Of a stretch of 64,000 nucleotides of DNA, positions 1 to 11,098 are shown one piece after another. Each line of letters begins with the position of its first letter. Position 1 is the stretch's first letter. The notes beneath the pieces are model-generated. The model saw only the letters and a list, made by a program, of their open reading frames with translations. It did not search any database and had not been told where the DNA came from. Position numbers and translations under genes: made by a program. The stretch is from Halichoerus grypus. Taxonomy: Eukaryota > Chordata > Mammalia > Carnivora > Phocidae. The stretch is taken from NCBI RefSeq assembly GCF_964656455.1, contig NC_135716.1, positions 105,432,389 to 105,496,388 of the forward strand. The letters run 5' to 3'.

Positions 1-983
1 TAACATATGTCAATATGAGCAGCCAAGATATGTCAATAGGAGCCCAGACTGCTAAATCTGGTGATTTCCTCAAGCCTCCAAACTTCATTCTGCAGATTCT
101 TTTGTTCATCTTTCTGTTTGCATTTCTTTCGCAGCCATGTCACGTGGTCCGCTGTCTCTAAACTAGCAAAATCATGTTATCAGAAAAAGAGTTGATAAAG
201 GCATCATTCTGCAGTGTAGCTGATGCATCTGTAATACCTACCCTAGCTGTGTTTATATTTTAACCAAAACCATAGGCCCTGCTAGGAAAAGCCTCCATGA
301 TAACTTTGCAATAATAACTCAGAGACAGTTACTCACTGTCTGTGAAGAGACAATCAGATTTTCTCTGTTAGTCTACAAGCTGGATCATCCAGGAGAGCTT
401 CAAGGTCTCTAGCTATAAACAGGTGGATATGCAAGCTTCTCTGGCCATTGCATCAGAGAACGAAAGGACTGTCACTTTGATTGCAAAAACCAGCATTCTT
501 TCTTCTCAGTTTGGATGTTTTCTCCCTACTCCCAATCCTTCTAAACATGAGAGGGCCTGAAATCAGAGTATTTTTCCTGGAACAAAACTGAAGGATGCCT
601 GGCTGTGCCTGGCCAAAGTGCGCCTCTTCATGGGGTATGAAAATCTGGAAAACTGCATGAATTCTGCTGGCCCCATACCTGTACCTAAACCTAAGAAATC
701 TGTTTTGTGCCTCCACTATGAGTTGTTTGTAGTGTTTGTCTTTAGCCTTTGCCTGATTCTGTCTTTCCATAAGGTTGCATTTAAGTAATTAGGCAATTAT
801 GAGAGCAATTTTGAGTACATTTTTCTCCTATAAATACTCACAGAAGGTCTAGATACCAATTTATTCATTGGTTGGAATTCCTACTGTCATTGTATTGTTG
901 ATTTTCTTCTCTAGGATAATAGCATTTGATTCTTCCTATAGTAGGATTATAGCTATTTATGGAATTATCTACTGGAAATATGC
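1..983. other. Unassigned noncoding sequence
   Basis: No repeat family, RNA gene or convincing exon is recognised here. The one open frame of note (453-770, minus, 105 codons) has no recognisable domain and no supporting splice or promoter signals. It could be unique intergenic or intronic DNA, or a repeat too decayed to see by eye. Confidence 0.5.
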
Positions 984-1166
984 CCTTAAAAAAGATGTAT
1001 CTATTTATTTGAGGGGGGGGTATGGTGGGGCAGAGAGAGAGGGAGAGAAGCAGATGCCCTGTTGAGCATGGAGCCTGATATGGGGCTTCATCCCAGGAGC
1101 CTGAGATCATGACCTGAGCAGAAATCAAGAGTCAGACACTTAACTGACTGAGCCACCCAGTTTCCC
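984..1166 (-). mobile_element. CAN-SINE (older subfamily)
   Basis: On the plus strand it reads tail-first: an A/T-rich tail, a GA-rich segment, then the tRNA-derived head ending 'actgagccacccag'. A perfect 12-bp TSD (ctggaaatatgc) lies at 972-983 and 1167-1178, which fixes both ends. The head carries 'aatcaagagtcag', a marker shared with the more diverged copies in this window. An internal run of eight G at about 1013-1020 interrupts the GA segment. Confidence 0.95.
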
Positions 1167-1178
1167 CTGGAAATATGC

Positions 1179-1519
1179 TTTTATTACAGAATGAGATTTC
1201 AAGAGATGGAACAGAAAAAAAATGCAGGGAGGCTGAAATATAATTAGGAATCTTAGTTTTCACAACTCTGAGGAGACATTAATGTTTGGGTCCAGCTAGT
1301 GAATGCCCTGGGCTTGTTGTTGTCATTGAAATACCACATCCTAGAAGTTAGGAGAATGCTAGGAGTATGGTAGGATAAGGGCTGGACTCCAGGAGAAAGG
1401 GCAAAAGTGAAATAGACCTACCCCAACGTAGACTAACATCAAATGTGGCAGGATGAGGGTGATCCTCATTTTTATCCTCTGACTTACTTGTCTGCCAGAT
1501 AAAAAGCTAATGCTTTATA
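1179..1519. other. Unassigned noncoding sequence
   Basis: Nothing recognisable as a gene, RNA or repeat. Base composition is ordinary and no long open frame is present. Confidence 0.45.
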
Positions 1520-1810
1520 GAAGATAACATGCTCCAGAGCACCTCTGTGGTATCACTTATAATAGCCAGTATACAATAAAAAAGTATTAGGCATGCAATG
1601 AAGCAGGGAATGTGACTAATAATTAAGAGATAAGATGGAAAAAAAAAGACCTAGATATGATGTAAATATGGAATATAGTTAGCAAGGAGTTCAAAATAAC
1701 CATGAGTAAGATGTTAAAAAATAAAGGAAAAGATGGTCAAAATGAATAAAAAGATGGAATATTTCAACAGAGAATTGGAATCTATTAAAAGAATCCAGTA
1801 GAGATCTGGG
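1520..1810 (+). mobile_element. Old L1/HAL1 fragment
   Basis: A-rich sense-strand sequence containing 'cctagatatgatgtaaatatgg', 'agttcaaaataaccatgag' and 'atttcaacagagaattgg' resembles the ORF1-side part of old L1M/HAL1 elements. All frames are broken. Boundaries are estimated from loss of the A-rich pattern. Confidence 0.55.
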
Positions 1811-2084
1811 TCTGCAAAGTACGGTATTTGAAAGTAAGGTCTTTATGCCTGACATATGACTAATTAGTCTAGATTCTCATGGTAATTGTATTTATCTGCC
1901 ACATAGTGATGGGAATAGAGAAACCATTAGGTATAGGCTGATTAATGACAATGAAATATAAGAGACCGGAGTTGCATAGGCAAAAGAGAAAATTTGTTTG
2001 CGAACTGTGCTAGATTTTGACCAATGAGATGAGACAACTATAAAACATGATGTTCAAATGACCAGAAATACATATTTAGTCTGT
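1811..2084. other. Unassigned noncoding sequence
   Basis: No recognisable feature. This is the interval between an old L1 fragment and an LTR-like fragment. Confidence 0.4.
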
Positions 2085-2190
2085 GCATTAGTTTGTTAGG
2101 GCTGCTGCAACAAAGTAACACTGCCAAGTTCCTTACGCAACAGAAATCACATGGCATTTTCCCTGTGTGTGTGTCTAAGTCCAAAATTTT
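2085..2190 (-). mobile_element. MLT1-like LTR fragment
   Basis: The motif 'ttagggctgctgcaacaaag' followed by 'caacagaaatcaca' and 'gtgtgtgtctaagtcc' matches the reverse orientation of MaLR (MLT1) LTR ends. Only about 100 bp is recognisable. The remainder to 2630 is unassigned. Confidence 0.55.
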
Positions 2191-2633
2191 TGCCCAAATT
2201 GATTGTAATTAAGTTGCTGTTGCTTTCAACCCAAAAACCTAATAATTGAAATAATTGGAACAAGATGCAAGCCTTTGAGACTTCAGCATACTTGGAAATG
2301 ATCAGAAGGAAGCAAAACTTGGAGTTCCAGATGGACAAACCACTTGTTTCCTTGGCAGTCAAAAGAAGGAAGAGCAAGGAGTCTGGAATGAGCTGGAGGA
2401 AAAGAATGGTGGAATTAAGAGGAAGATTGATTTTGGGGGACAATCATGTAGGAGAGGCCAAACTTCAGAGTCTAGTTATTGGACTGGATTCTGAACTAAG
2501 GACACTCTAAGATCTACCTCCATATGAGATTCTCTAACTTGGTCACATTAAAGAGCTATTATTGCATGTTGGTTTCTATTGTAATTTGATGCTATCTATG
2601 CTTATACAGGTAGTTCTCAGCTGCCTTGTAAGT
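2191..2633. other. Unassigned noncoding sequence
   Basis: Purine-rich in the second half, with short open frames on both strands (2147-2443 minus and 2265-2510 plus) that overlap each other. Neither has domain-like features, so neither is called a gene. Confidence 0.45.
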
Positions 2634-2650
2634 CAGCTCTATTTCCTTTT

Positions 2651-2866
2651 TTTTTTTAAGATTTATTTATTTATTTGAGAGAGAGAGAGAGACAGAGAGG
2701 GGAGGGGCAGAAGGAGAAGGAGAGATAGAATCTCAAGCAGACTCCTCGCACTGAGCACGGAGCCCGGCGGGGGGCTCGAGGCAGGGCTCAATCCCACCAC
2801 CCTGAGATCATGCCTGAGACAAAACCTAGAGTGAGACGCTCAACAGACTGAGCCACCCAGGCAGCC
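2651..2866 (-). mobile_element. CAN-SINE (older subfamily)
   Basis: Tail-first on the plus strand: poly(T), 'gatttatttatttatttgag', a GA segment, then the head ending 'gagccacccaggcagc'. An exact 17-bp TSD (cagctctatttcctttt) lies at 2634-2650 and 2867-2883. Confidence 0.95.
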
Positions 2867-3018
2867 CAGCTCTATTTCCTTTTTAAATCATATTTTCAAC
2901 AGTAACGACATGCCGGGAAGATGATGTTCACATCCACATCCCGGCCCTGTAGCTATTACTGGGTCTCTAGATCTTCTACACTGGAAAATATGTCAGTGCA
3001 AATGAAACTAGTGTTCTT

Positions 3019-3217
3019 TTTTTTTTTTTTTAAAGATTTTTATTTATTTATTTGAGAGAGCGAGAATGGGAGAGAGTACATGAGAGGGGGGAGGGTCAGA
3101 GGGAGAAGCAGGCTCCTCGCTGAGCAGGGAGCCCGATGCGGGACTCGATTCCGGGACTCCAGGATCATGACCTGAGCCGAAGGCAGTTGCTTAACCAACT
3201 GAGCCACCCAGGCGCCC
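3019..3217 (-). mobile_element. CAN-SINE (intermediate subfamily)
   Basis: A complete minus-strand copy whose head reads 'gccgaaggcagttgcttaac' then 'caactgagccacccaggcgc'. The flanking 16-bp TSD 'tgaaactagt[g/a]ttctt' at 3003-3018 and 3218-3233 has one mismatch, which indicates moderate age. Confidence 0.95.
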
Positions 3218-3239
3218 TGAAACTAGTATTCTTAAAAAA

Positions 3240-3812
3240 GCCTTGGATTTTCTTTAAACTCTCTCTGTAGTGAAGAATAACCCTTGCCCAACAGAGGTCT
3301 GCCCTCTGCCCTCCGCTTCTGGGAGGTAATCTCTAAACCCTTGCAATGCCATGCCTGATAAGAGTCTTTGTGGCACTGGAGGTTATGGGATTTCAGAGGT
3401 TTCACAGCCTCTGAATTTCCAGATAGTCTGACAGAATTTCTGGATAGTCTAACAATGTTATTTGTGGTAGGAACTTTGAGTCGCCCAGTATCAGCTTGAT
3501 CCCAGACTACCTGGAAACTGAGGTCAGCCACATGGGCAGTCGACCATAGAGCCTGAATAAAGACTCTGGATGCCAAGGCTGGGGTGAGCTTCCCTGGTTC
3601 GGCTATACTCCATATGTATCATTATATATATTTACTGGAAAAGTAATGCCATGTGTGACTCCATGGGGAGAGGACAACTTGAAGCTTTGTGTTTGGAACT
3701 TTCCCAGATTTTGCCCTATGTGCCTCTCTTGGCTGACTTTAATCTGTATCTTGTAACCTAACCTAATCCGTATCTTTTTTTTTTTTTTTAATATTTTATT
3801 TATTTATTTATT

Positions 3813-3848
<36 letters not shown>

Positions 3849-4110
3849 CACAGCAGGGGGAGCAGCAGACAGAGGGAGAAGCAGGCTCCCTTGCAGGGCT
3901 CGGTCCCAGAACCCTGGGATCATGACCTGAGCCAAGGCAGACACTTAACTGACCAAGCCACCCAGGCATCCCTAACCTAATCTGTATCTTAAACCATAAC
4001 CATGAGGCTAAGGGCTTCCAGTGAGCTCTGTGAGTTTTTCTAGTGAATTATTGAAACGAAGGGTGGTCTTAAGGACCCTCGAGTTTGCAATTGGTCAGAA
4101 GTCAGGGTTA
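3240..4110 (+). mobile_element. Candidate old ERV-type LTR, split by a SINE
   Basis: The order of parts is LTR-like. A GC-richer body is followed by an AATAAA signal at about 3556 ('gcctgaataaagactctgg'), then 'ggtgagcttccctggtt' and a region containing 'agtgagctctgtgag' and 'gtggtcttaaggaccc'. This resembles the R/U5 side of ancient ERVL-class LTRs, but I cannot name the family. The SINE at 3777-3971 interrupts it. A unique sequence with a chance AATAAA is the alternative. Confidence 0.4.
3777..3971 (-). mobile_element. CAN-SINE with GT-repeat tail
   Basis: Minus-strand SINE inserted in the LTR-like segment around it. A 19-bp TSD with one mismatch lies at 3758-3776 and 3972-3990. The tail region contains a (GT)9-like stretch followed by (GA)n, so the simple-repeat portion has changed since insertion. 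The head is somewhat shortened ('gccaaggcagacacttaact'). Confidence 0.93.
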
Positions 4111-4317
4111 CTGGTGGACTGCCTTGTAACTTCATACTCTTTATAAAAAAAAGTAAATGATTTATAAGTGGTGTTTCTATAATTACTACTAGTGACAATT
4201 CACCAGTGAAGAACTGCTAATTTAAGCCACTGCTTGAAGATAAAGCTGGTCGTTGCTCATTTTAAGGAAGGAGATTTGTGGTTTAAAATAACTGGCAATT
4301 CCTCTAAGTACTGAGGT

Positions 4318-4425
4318 ATTCATTCAGTCAACAAATATTTGCCGAGCACCTCACTCTATGCCTTAAATACACAGTCCCTTACGTAGAGATAATTCCTAGA
4401 TTTTAAAGAAACTTGACAATAATGG
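4318..4425 (-). mobile_element. L2 3' end
   Basis: 'tattcattcagtcaacaaat' followed by 'atttgccgagcacctcac' is the reverse of the L2 terminus (…gctcaataaatatttgttgaatgaat). The fragment fades out by about 4425. Confidence 0.7.
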
Positions 4426-4604
4426 CTAACAGAGAAATCTGATTCAATTTGAACAAGGATTAGTTTGCTAACAGAGACAGATACATCAAGGCCGTCAAGT
4501 CCATTTTGTCGTAATGGTCAAAATTGTGATATTCGGAACCAAGTAAGCCTGGGCTGACTACCTAACATGATTTTTCAGTATGCTTACTGTGATATTCTTT
4601 GCAA

Positions 4605-4790
4605 TTTTTTGCACTTTCTCACTTTCCTCATCTGTAAAATGGAAATAATATCCAATCATCTGTAAAATGGAAATAATACCTACTTTTGCTCTTTCTCACT
4701 TTCCTCATCTGTAAGATGGAAATAATATCTACTTGTTGTGAAGATAAGGTGGCACGATGTATTAAAAGATCACATAATCAATACCTGTTA
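4605..4790 (+). mobile_element. MIR with an internal tandem duplication
   Basis: The MIR core motif 'ctcatctgtaaaatggaaat' occurs at 4627, again at about 4657 and again at about 4706. The unit at 4614-4652 ('ctttctcactttcctcatct'…) is repeated at 4691-4729 with a single a-to-g change. So a segment of roughly 77 bp was duplicated after MIR insertion. The MIR then continues normally ('ctacttgttgtgaagataag'). Confidence 0.85.
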
Positions 4791-5619
4791 TCTATTATTA
4801 TTATTGTTAATATATGTATCCTTTAATGAACTATTTAAAAAAATGAGCGTGAGGGGATGTTGCTTCCCAGCATACCTACATTTATATTCGTGGCCACTTA
4901 GTTCCTTGGTCCCAGGAGCTATTATGGCACCAAGGGGACAGCTGTGCAGATGCAGTTTTGAACTGTCTAGTGTAGCAGAAAAGCAAATGAACAGGTTAGG
5001 GGCTTATTTAGTAGAAGTCACTTCAATTACAGCTGCTTTCGCTGCCTTTTGTTTTGTAAGTAAAATAGCGGAGAGTTTTGGCTGTTGTGTATTCAGGGGT
5101 ACAAAGCCCCAGAGAAGGTGAGATTGGATTTTGTGATCTCATGGCTTTTAGGCAGGGGGAGGATTGAGAAGCAGCTGGTGAGAGTAAAATATTCATTAGT
5201 TTACTCTGTAGCAACAATCACACGTTTAGATGGTTTCTCAGCTGGGGTAGCTCAAGCTCTGCCCCCAGACATTTTAATTGTACAGAATATATTGAATGGG
5301 CAGGACTACACAGAGCTTTGGTAAATTGTTTATTTCTGAGGTTTTCTTCATTCTCACGAAAATGCATATTAGACGTTAGTCTACCCAGTTAAATTTATGG
5401 GATAGAGAGAAGTGACAACATAACATTAAAAGCTAACATCTTATAAAGCTAGAATACTTTTCCTTGTGTACATTAAAAAAAAAAAGAGGCCACGTTCTCC
5501 AACATGGAATGGTCCGCACACCCCTGCCTTTGAGCAGTCTAGCCATTTTGGCTCAGTGCGCTAATCTCTTCCAGGTAATTATACCGTGCATTGATATCAC
5601 ACCTTGGGCTCTTCCCTCT
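4791..5619. other. Unassigned noncoding sequence
   Basis: The longest frame in the window (4738-5121, 127 codons, plus) begins in the MIR and runs into this stretch. Its first third is leucine/isoleucine-rich from AT-rich DNA, and it has no homology I recognise, so it is judged a chance frame. A12 at about 5474-5485 is a simple homopolymer. Confidence 0.45.
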
Positions 5620-5745
5620 TATTCGCAGAATGAATAAATCCTGTCGGCTAGCAGAGTAGATTATATTCTGCTCATTTTAAGTCAGTTACTCAAAGTCACA
5701 AGGCTAGACCACGGCAGGGCTCAAAGATTTCGCACTAGTTCCCTC
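5620..5745 (-). mobile_element. MIR fragment
   Basis: 'ctcattttaagtcagttact' then 'caaagtcacaaggctag' and 'ggcagggctcaaa' follow the reverse MIR pattern (…aagtaacttgcccaaggtcacacagct…). It is degenerate. Confidence 0.5.
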
Positions 5746-5749
5746 TTCA

Positions 5750-5935
5750 GCGGACCCGCAGTCCCCAGACTGCAGCTTGAAGTAGAGTTGCATGGGAAGC
5801 TTGTTGAAAATGCACACGCTTGGGTGTGAGACACAGACGTGCTGATTCACAATGTCTGGTGCAGAAACCCGAAGTCTGCATTTTTAACAACCACACTCGA
5901 TAATCCTGAAATAGGTGATTGTAGAACCACAGCAG
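5750..5935. mobile_element. MER5-type hAT miniature element
   Basis: 'gggaagcttgttgaaaatgc' and 'gtctgcatttttaacaacc' with 'ctgattcac' between them match the MER5A layout (…gggagcttgttaaaaatgcag … ttctgattcag … tttgcatttttaacaag…). Terminal repeats are eroded. It is a nonautonomous, noncoding element. Confidence 0.7.
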
Positions 5936-6923
5936 AGGGATCACAGAGGAAGTCTTCCAGTAGCGAAAGCTACATGTTGTCTCCGCGTCCCTTCAGCATC
6001 ATGTGCAATGGGGAGTTAGTGCCATTTCCTGTGGCATGGAAGAAAATAGAGCTGCTTTCTCCAAAAGAAAAGTGATGTTTTCTTTTCTCTGCCTTGCTCA
6101 TGCCACTGTGAGGTTTGCATCTAACACTTGAGAATTTTAGGTGGAAGCTAAGCTTTACCCTTGGGATCCCCAGGAGTGGCTTCTATTTGTGGTGTTCATA
6201 CTGCATTAGGGAGTGAACATGAATATGATAGAAGTAAACCAAAGCTTCAACCATGAAATGTTCCTCTTTCTGGACAATCTGCGAATGCTCTCTGGGGCCA
6301 CTGATGAAATGCCATGGCCTGACCCCGTTCCTGCTTTGTGTCTGGTCCCATTGGCTCCTTTGGACCTCTGCAAGTAGTTCCCAGGAAACAGACAACATGC
6401 TAACCTTTCTGAAGACCCACTGCTCCTTCCCAGAAATGCCGAAGCAAGTCATCTCATGAGAATACAAAATTGCTTCTGGGGTCATTCTGGTCATCAGTCT
6501 CCAGAGGACAGCAGTTTCTGCAGCAATTTGACACTCCTACTTTGTGCTGAAGTGGGAAGCTGCCACCTTTCTTTATATTAAGGACAATTCAGCCTTTGGC
6601 ATGAGCTCATGTGGTCTCCTTTTTAACCTCTGGTTTTTCTGGTCCTAATGGGAAATGCTTTCTTTTCACAGTGCAAGTGCCAGATATATAGTGTCAGAAT
6701 AAATCTCATGGTCTGTGGGACTCCCAGGAACTATAATTGTGTCACAGAAACAACAAAACATGCTAATGAAGCAGGTTTTATTTCCATCAGTAAACAGTGT
6801 GCACACATGTAAGCTTCCTGTAAACTAACAGAGATGATACATTAGGAAATGTCTTGGCAATTTCAGAATCATGTGATTGTATTTAATCTTCTTATTAGGA
6901 AAATGATGGGGGTTAGAATGGAG
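5936..6923. other. Unassigned noncoding sequence
   Basis: Contains overlapping short frames on opposite strands at 6183-6494 and 6253-6459. They are mirror frames of the same DNA and show no domain. No repeat family is recognised. Confidence 0.45.
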
Positions 6924-7131
6924 GAGGGGTTAGCAAACCTACTCTGTAAAATATTTTAGGCTCTGCAGGCCATATAGCCTCTTATAATTACTCAGTGGTG
7001 TTGTTGAAGCACAAAAACTGCCAGAGACAAAACATAAATGAATGGGCATGGCTTTGTTCCACTAACTCTTTATTTACAAGAACGGGTGGCAGACTGTGTC
7101 TGTCCTAGGGGCAATAGCTTGCTGACTCCTG
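6924..7131. mobile_element. hAT-Charlie miniature element
   Basis: The terminal sequences 'aggggttagcaaacc' and 'gcttgctgactcctgg' are degenerate inverted repeats. The interior ('taaaatattttaggctctgc', 'ggccatatagcctc', 'gggcatggctttgttccact') follows the common hAT miniature element that begins 'caggggtcggcaaac'. Length fits the family at about 210 bp. The exact MER name is uncertain. Confidence 0.8.
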
Positions 7132-7354
7132 GACTCAGTGGTCTTTTCTACCTCCCTAATTTTGTAATTCTGTTCAAGCAAACTGCAATCCAACTGTCAC
7201 TTGGTTACCCTCTGATTAAGATCTATAGCGCTATCTATTTCTAATTTGATCTGCCAAAGACCACTGGAATTAGAACTAATACTAATATTTATTTAAAAAC
7301 TCTTGTGCTATATGAAAATATTTTTCAAATGGTAATTAATTGAATTCTCTCAAA

Positions 7355-7450
7355 CCTAAAAAAATAGCACAATTATTATGACCTGCATTTACGGATCTGG
7401 GAAACTGAGGCCAAGAGAAATAATAAGGGAATTATTGTATGTGTCCACAG
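7355..7450 (-). mobile_element. MIR fragment
   Basis: 'tctgggaaactgaggccaag' preceded by 'attattatgacctgcattt' is the reverse MIR core (ttattatccccattttacagatgaggaaactgaggc in spaced form). Short and diverged. Confidence 0.7.
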
Positions 7451-8522
7451 TAAATGGTACAATTGGGAATCAAGTGTAAGTGTGTATGTTTTTAGAACCT
7501 GAATCGTAAACACCACACTCTAGACTGCTTTATATGGGGGTAGGATATTTTTATATCCCAAAGAATTAGCATGTGTGCTAATCCCTTAGGGGGAATGAGT
7601 GGAGAGCAATAATGAGGGAAAAGGGAAAAAAAAAACCAGGGAGATGGCAGCCATGGAAAAGAGGGGTTTTAATAGGTGGGTCTACAATGTCAAACGTGAC
7701 AGAAGCTGAGGCAGAGAACTGAGAAGAAACCACTGGATTTGAAAACGAGAAAGTGGGGACTCTCAGACCCCCAGCGAGTGGGGCCAGGGGCCAGGTTACA
7801 AGAGAAATAATATGGGATAGTAAATGTCATTTTAGAAACTTGGCAATATAGTGGAGAGAAATGGGATGTTGCTTCCAACTGCCTCCATGGGGCGCTTCAA
7901 GAAAACCAGCTAAGATATATGTATCCTTTCATATGTTGATCGTTTCATAGCTTTAAGGCTGCCTGGAGTTAAACCTCAAGATTTACTCCTACCGAGTGCA
8001 GCGGGAATTCATTCACCGGTGTCGAACCCAGTCAGTGAGTGACGGCCAGGCACTAAGGCTTCCTTCCTGGGGGCTGGGAATATTATGTCAGCATCACTGA
8101 GCTCCTTATTCTTTTACGTTCCGAGCAAGATGAAATTAAGAGGCCAGCTTGCTGGGAAGTTAGTTCACTGTGTCGTACAGATCTAAGAACTGTTGGAGTG
8201 ACTGTTGTTCCCGAAAACACGGGTGGTATTGGAGTAACAAGCAGTTTTGTTGATTTTGCTTTTCTCATAAAATAGGAGAAATGGATCAATTCTGGCAGAG
8301 CTGTCTTTCTGTCACTAAAGAGAAATAACTCCAAGGGCCAGAAAAATAAGAAGACAGTGTGTTTATGTCAATCTCTAAATTAGAAAACTATCACTGGCTG
8401 AAGTTCCTAGCTGTGTTATTGCTCACTACAGCCTTCTGAGTGGGGGCTGGGACCTGGTGCTAACTCGCAAGAGAGTTGGCCTCTTTTGCAAAAATCTTTA
8501 AATTGAACAACTGCTTTCAAAA
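7451..8522. other. Unassigned noncoding sequence
   Basis: No repeat is recognised. A 7-bp perfect inverted repeat with a 4-bp loop (attagca-tgtg-tgctaat) sits at 7565-7582. A small patch around 7990-8045 carries several CpGs ('accgagtgcagcggg', 'accggtgtcgaac', 'gacggcc'), which is unusual against CpG-poor surroundings. Confidence 0.45.
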
Positions 8523-8534
8523 CAGATCGTCTAT

Positions 8535-8731
8535 GGGGCACCTGGGTGGCTAAATCGGGTAAGCGTCTGATTCTTGATTTCAGCTGGGGTCATGACCTTG
8601 TGGTTGTGAGATGGAGTCCAGCATCCAGCTCCGCACTCAGCATGGAGCTTCTCCCTGTGCCCCTTCCCACCCCTGCTCTCTTTCTCTCCCTCTCTCAAAT
8701 AAATAAATCTTAAAAAAAAAGAAAAAAAAAC
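8535..8731 (+). mobile_element. CAN-SINE (older subfamily)
   Basis: Head 'ggggcacctgggtggctaaa', an older-type core ('gattcttgatttcagctggg'), a CT segment, then 'caaataaataaatc' and an A-rich tail. The 12-bp TSD 'cagat[c/t]gtctat' at 8523-8534 and 8732-8743 has one mismatch. Confidence 0.95.
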
Positions 8732-8743
8732 CAGATTGTCTAT

Positions 8744-10470
8744 AATGCCAAACTTAAAACAACTTATTTTGAATTTTAAAAGAATCATGTGGAACACTTT
8801 AAGACTACATAAATATCTTGGGTGATCCAACATGGAAATCTGAGTGAAGGTCAAAGTTCTTTTATGATATTTCGAGATGTTTAAAAACAGGACTTTGAAA
8901 ACAGAGGAAACTATGGGTTATCTGTATTAACCCTAGTGATATTCATGAATAATGGGCATTGACCAATAATCAATCTCAAACCTTAATTAGCCATTACACA
9001 AGGTTCAGTTTCCAAGAAAAGTGAACATTCTATCAGAGTGGCTAATAAATTGCAAATTCATATAATTCCACATATTAAAATTTTATTTTTCCATTTTGAC
9101 AATGCTGATTTGTGACCTGCTCAAAAAATTGTTATTAGAAACAAAGAGGTAGGGCAAACGATCTGAATACTTTGTTCGCTAAGCTCTGTAACTGAGGCTT
9201 GGCTACAATAACATGTATTTCAATGATTTAATGAACACATTGGTGGTTGAATGCAGTTTTTGGTATTTTAGGAGATATGATTGTTTTCATCTGCCCTTAA
9301 TTATAATTTTTCTTGTACTTATTTCTTACTTAATCTTTAAAAAGGAATTAAGGAAACTTTTTTCAATATTGTAGTAGGTCATAATTAGTTCATTATGGAA
9401 GAATCAGAGTATAATTATTAAAACTTTCGGTTCCTTTTATTTATCTTTATAATATTTATTCAGTTTTGAATTCAAAAGACCTTTAACTAGTTCTACTGCT
9501 AATTCTAAGTGCCAATAGTTACTTTCTCTTAGAAATGCAGACTAAGATATTTATCATAGTGGATTCAAATGTTGCCTGATTAGATTCTCCTGATTTTCTC
9601 CGCAGGTCATTCTTTATCTGATTAATGAAGACCTTTAGTTTTAGGAAACGTTGGCTTGGTATGTAGCGTCTGACACAACGCCTACCACGCACACAGTAGA
9701 TACCTAGTAAATGATTTTGCATTTGTATTCTTTTGAATAGTCTTCTTTGGTTTTTTTTGGCTTTAACTTCATTTTTTTTTCAAGTTAAATCTAGTTTGAC
9801 ACAATCTTATAGACAACCAAGATTCCTCTGCTACTTATTAGTTGCACTTAGGTATTTGCCTACTTAGCTTGTTGACACTGGGATTGACTATAGAAGTGAG
9901 CAAATCACCCGTTTATTAAAATGCTTATTATTTTTATGGTTTCATGTAAAGAAATGCAATCAAACAAACTCTAAAACTCACAGCTGGCCTGCGTCCATCT
10001 CTAGAATAAGAAAGTATTTCTGTCATTTTATTTCAATTCTTAGGGTAAAACTGACTTTTTGAGAATCTGTTCACTATTCTTTTTAGGATAAGTCATGAAA
10101 ACTTAGAATATAAATATAGTTGACTTATAATCACTACCTACTAGCAATTTCTCTCATATTGAGACAGTTTCATTTGTATTAAATGTATGAAATTCATAAT
10201 TATATGCATGGATATTTAATTAATTAAAAAACTGATTACTGAGGCTTTCCTATTTATTTTGAAAAACAGAAATTTATTCCAAGTATTTAAATGTTTGAAA
10301 CATGAACCTTCTCAGGCTGTTGCTAGGATATTGCAGACAAAATAATACTGCTACTTGCTTGAAGAATCTTGTTCTTGCTATGAGAGCAATCAAACAGAAT
10401 TGCCAGAAGAAATAAAATATTTAGAATCATCTTATATTGAAATAAGTCTTTTATAGTTCCAACTAATATT
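8744..10470. other. AT-rich unassigned sequence
   Basis: About 1.7 kb, strongly AT-rich, with no recognised repeat and only stop-dense short frames. Runs of T occur at 9751-9758 and 9772-9780. It looks like ordinary AT-rich intergenic or intronic DNA. Confidence 0.5.
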
Positions 10471-10487
10471 AAATTATAAGTCACCAA

Positions 10488-10607
10488 GACTATACTTATC
10501 ATGGCAAGCATTGAGTAATGTATAGAATTGTCAAATTAATATGCTGTACAGCTAAAACTAATATAACATTGTATGTCAATTATTCTTCAATAAAAAAAGA
10601 AATTAAA
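10488..10607 (+). mobile_element. 120-bp 5'-truncated L1
   Basis: Only the last 120 bp of an L1 is present: 'gagtaatgtatagaattgtc', 'tgtacagctaaaactaatat', 'aacattgtatgtcaattatt', then an A-rich tail. A perfect 17-bp TSD (aaattataagtcaccaa) lies at 10471-10487 and 10608-10624. This is target-primed reverse transcription that stopped very early. Confidence 0.93.
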
Positions 10608-10740
10608 AAATTATAAGTCACCAAATCCAAGTATATTTGTTATAGTAAAGTTTAAACTCCAGATTTTAAAGCACGATGAGAATTATCATAGAAGGAAGCA
10701 GAACTTTATTTCTGAAAATATCAAATATAGTACCTTTTTT

Positions 10741-10800
10741 TAAATTATGCTCAGTTAACCAGCATATAGTACATCATAAGTTTTTGATGTAGTGTTCAAG
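10741..10800 (-). mobile_element. 60-bp 5'-truncated L1
   Basis: A 60-bp insert ('agttaaccagcatatagtac', 'tttttgatgtagtgttcaag') matches the carnivore L1 3' end in reverse. It is bracketed by a 16-bp direct repeat (atatagtacctttttt) at 10725-10740 and 10801-10816. The T run in the repeat merges with the poly(A) complement. Confidence 0.8.
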
Positions 10801-11098
10801 ATATAGTACCTTTTTTTTGGTGAGACAGCAGAGTAAAAGTTCTCAAAATTAATAGTTTCTCTATTAAAAAGATTATCATTAATATTTAAGAATTTCTGTG
10901 TCTTATTTTGTTCATGTATTAAAATTGCTTGTCATTCACTTTGTTATAGAGATAAAAGATAAAAGGGCAATTTTAAACGTGATTGATGGCAATATTCACT
11001 TGATGTAGACAACTTATGTTGACATCACTGAAAATTAAGCATCCTTCCGAACATAATTAATTTCTAAACTGTTAGAATGTTGTTCTTTATTTAGTACT

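Noticed and set aside
4738..5121. 127-codon plus-strand open frame, longest in the window
   Set aside because: It starts in MIR sequence, has a Leu/Ile run from AT-rich DNA, and shows no domain, splice context or promoter.
7565..7582. Perfect 7-bp inverted repeat with 4-bp loop as an RNA or terminator hairpin
   Set aside because: Short, AT-rich and without transcription context. Such repeats are expected by chance in 64 kb.
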